7,932 bases of DNA from the NCBI GenBank assembly GCA_023446675.1, contig JAEXPO010000123.1, positions 1 through 7,932 of the forward strand. The letters run 5' to 3'. How positions within the stretch are numbered: the first letter of the stretch is position 1; each line of letters opens with the position of its first letter. This document shows, piece by piece, positions 6,187 through 7,932 of this stretch. The stretch is from Bacillota bacterium (GTDB lineage Bacteria; Bacillota; Clostridia; DSM-8532). The position numbers and the translations under genes are program-made. Below the pieces are notes generated by a model, which had not been told where the DNA came from, searched no databases, and was given only the letters and a program-made list of their open reading frames with translations.

Positions 6187-6234
6187 TCCTATCTTCACAC
6201 TATCAATTGTGTTAAAGTTATTTTGATACATTAC

Positions 6235-6240
6235 TATAAT
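6235..6240 (+). promoter_or_regulatory. -10 box upstream of the SNF2 helicase
   Basis: A perfect TATAAT lies 80 bp before the helicase ATG in AT-rich DNA. The best -35 at 17-bp spacing, TTAAAG (6212-6217), matches only 3 of 6 positions. It suggests that the helicase can be transcribed independently of the preceding gene. Confidence 0.4.
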
Positions 6241-6262
6241 AAGAAAATTATCACTTTATAGA

Positions 6263-6274
6263 TTAAAGCTTTAA
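6263..6274. repeat. 12-bp perfect palindrome TTAAAGCTTTAA
   Basis: This self-complementary 12-mer lies between the TATAAT box and the helicase start, in the likely 5' leader. Its position just downstream of a promoter would suit an operator, but AT-rich palindromes of this length also arise by chance. Confidence 0.4.
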
Positions 6275-6320
6275 AGATTACGACTAAAAATGGTGAAAAT
6301 TAAGGAATAGGAATAAATCC

Positions 6321-7932
6321 ATGAGCATTCTCTCGCAAGAGCCTATTGAAGGCTTTACTGTATCGGAAACCGAGCTTTATGCCATTCTGGAACCTGAGGG
6401 CTCTTTTTCTTTAGAGTGGCAAAAGGTATATATAAAGCCTCAGGATGCGGAGAAGCAGCATACACTTTATGAAATCTACAAACAAGACCCTTGGGAAGCA
6501 GTACTATATCTGGGTATGCATTACCACCCTTCAAGCCTGCCTGACTCCCTTGTTTTTCTATATCGCCTGTCCTCCTGCTTCATACAAAGCCTCCTGCAAA
6601 ATCCGGATCTCGAAAGCTTTCGCGACAAGGCCCAGGCAGTAATTGAAACGGAGCAGCTTGAGGAGCTTATCAGCGAATCGCCTTACATTCAGGGAATGGA
6701 GCTGCTTAACGGCCCCTGGCTGGAAAAGGCCCTGAAGGAGATAAACTCAGCCTATTCCCGCTTAATCACCGTATACCGGGGGACTGTGGCGGAGTTCTTT
6801 CGTTCCGTCAATCCCACCTTTCATCTGTCCGGCAGAATCTATTTTCATCTGGTTGAAAGCAAGGAAGAGGGCTTCCCTTTTGCTTTCATGTCCACCTACA
6901 GCGCGGAAGCCTCACCTGACGGGAAGGGGCAGCATTTGCCTCTCAAAAATGCGCTTGTACAATACGGCGACAATAGCCAAAAGCTTTTGGAGCTTCTGTC
7001 AACTGTGTATAAGGCGGCTGAGGAAAGCTCCTTTATAAAAGAACTGCTGGACTCCGGCGATATGTTTTATCCAATCGCGCTTTCCCCACAGGAAGCTTAC
7101 ACCTTCTTAAAGGAAATTCCTCTCTACGAGCAAGCCGGTATTATTTGCAGAATCCCGGACTGGTGGCGAAAAAAAAGCACTTCTCCCCGGATACAAATTA
7201 AGGTCGGCTCCAAAACGCCCTCTTATTTGGGTGCTAGCGCACTGCTTAATTATGACATAGCGTTGTCTTTAGGCGGTATTTCCCTCACCTACGAGGAAAT
7301 GAAAAAAATCTCAGAGGAATCCTCAGGCCTCGTTTACCTAAAGGGAAAGTGGGTTGAGGCGGATCCTCAGAAGCTGCGTGAAACACTTGAGGTATTTAAA
7401 AAGGCGCTGCAACAGACCCGTGATGGCTTGCTTTCACTAACGGACGCTATTAGGCTCCAGTTTGCCTCGGATTCCTTATTGAAGCTTCCTGAAGCTCAGG
7501 ACAACATAACGGTAGCTCACGGACTATGGCTCGAGGACATGCTGGAAAAGCTCCGGAACCCCGAAAAAATAGAAGCCCCCCAATTGGAAACAGATTTCAA
7601 AGCAGATCTCCGGGAATATCAAAAAAGAGGCTTGAGCTGGCTTGCAATGATGAAAACCCTTGGACTTGGAGCTTGTCTGGCAGATGATATGGGCCTGGGA
7701 AAAACCCTTCAGGTATTAGCGCTGCTTCATGTTACAATGAAGCAGCGTCCTGAAAAGGTTCTGATTATCGTACCCGCCTCTCTCATAGGCAATTGGACCG
7801 GGGAAATTAGCCGCTTTGCACCCAATCTGCCTTTTAAGGTTCTGCATTCAAAGGAAGCGGCTGACTTTAACAGCGCCTCTACGGGAGAAGGAATTTATAT
7901 TACGACCTACGGCATGGCAGTGAGGCTTAAGG
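6321..7932 (+). CDS. SNF2-family DNA helicase/translocase, 5' part (runs off window)
   Basis: The frame is open from the ATG at 6321 to the window edge, giving 537 codons without a stop. Residues about 425-537 are the start of an SNF2/Swi2 ATPase: the Q-motif region LREYQKRGLSWL (430-441), Walker A DDMGLGKT (455-462), motif Ia LIIVPASLIGNW (481-492) and ITTYGM (527-532). The DEAH-type Walker B and the second RecA lobe would lie beyond the edge. Residues about 250-350 resemble the bacterial SNF2-associated domain (DUF3670 type): SPQEAYTFL, IPDWWRKK, LGASALLNYDIALSLGG and LVYLKGKWVEAD. The first 250 residues are poorly conserved and unassigned. Such proteins translocate on duplex DNA or remodel protein-DNA complexes using ATP; the cellular role of the bacterial forms is mostly unknown. 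AAGGA (6302-6306) and AGGAA (6309-6313) are possible ribosome sites. Full length is probably about 1000 residues or more. No restriction or defence partner is visible. Confidence 0.92.
   Translation, partial: MSILSQEPIEGFTVSETELYAILEPEGSFSLEWQKVYIKPQDAEKQHTLYEIYKQDPWEAVLYLGMHYHPSSLPDSLVFLYRLSSCFIQSLLQNPDLESFRDKAQAVIETEQLEELISESPYIQGMELLNGPWLEKALKEINSAYSRLITVYRGTVAEFFRSVNPTFHLSGRIYFHLVESKEEGFPFAFMSTYSAEASPDGKGQHLPLKNALVQYGDNSQKLLELLSTVYKAAEESSFIKELLDSGDMFYPIALSPQEAYTFLKEIPLYEQAGIICRIPDWWRKKSTSPRIQIKVGSKTPSYLGASALLNYDIALSLGGISLTYEEMKKISEESSGLVYLKGKWVEADPQKLRETLEVFKKALQQTRDGLLSLTDAIRLQFASDSLLKLPEAQDNITVAHGLWLEDMLEKLRNPEKIEAPQLETDFKADLREYQKRGLSWLAMMKTLGLGACLADDMGLGKTLQVLALLHVTMKQRPEKVLIIVPASLIGNWTGEISRFAPNLPFKVLHSKEAADFNSASTGEGIYITTYGMAVRLK

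Noticed and set aside
6197..6212. ACAC/GTGT inverted repeat just after the 5383 gene
   Set aside because: A 4-bp stem with an 8-base loop and no T-run is too weak for a terminator.
6445..7038. Short open frames inside the helicase region
   Set aside because: They lie out of frame within the continuous SNF2 reading frame, which has clear motifs and no stop to the window edge.

Overview
This window looks like ordinary chromosome from a motile, Gram-positive Firmicute, most likely a member of the Clostridia. The grounds are paired FlgF/FlgG-type rod genes grouped as in Bacillus flhO-flhP, strong AGGAGG-type ribosome sites, moderate base composition with AT-rich intergenic DNA, a VanZ-like membrane protein and a clostridial-style SNF2 helicase. 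The genus cannot be fixed from the sequence alone. I see no rRNA, tRNA, CRISPR array, insertion sequence or phage module.

Left part, minus strand (about 32-5090). Read in transcription order, there is a VanZ-like membrane protein, an FlgF-type rod protein, an FlgG-type distal rod protein, a short FlgJ-N rod-binding protein, and a membrane-anchored phosphodiester glycosidase (NAGPA domain). The last gene overlaps the FlgJ-like gene by 23 bp and appears to start at TTG. Gaps within this group are 59 bp, 65 bp, 11 bp and an overlap, so it is probably one operon. A ROK-family sugar kinase follows after 186 bp containing two short tandem repeats. A third short tandem repeat lies at the kinase's 3' end, at the window edge.

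Centre (5091-5382). A 292-bp AT-rich divergent promoter region separates the two gene groups. It holds several candidate promoters and, in the leader of the VanZ gene, an inverted repeat that could pair in two mutually exclusive ways, one of which would cover the ribosome site.

Right part, plus strand (5383-7932). First comes a 267-residue protein of unknown function with one N-terminal membrane helix, a coiled coil and a compact C-terminal domain. After a 134-bp gap with its own good -10 box comes the first 537 codons of an SNF2-family helicase, which runs off the right edge.

Together, the minus-strand operon builds the flagellar rod and adds two envelope proteins of unknown relation to it. 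The most useful follow-ups are the coupling of the glycosidase to the rod genes, the unknown membrane protein, the possible leader switch, and the cluster of tandem repeats around the kinase. I found no convincing evidence of a wholly new multi-gene system in the visible sequence.
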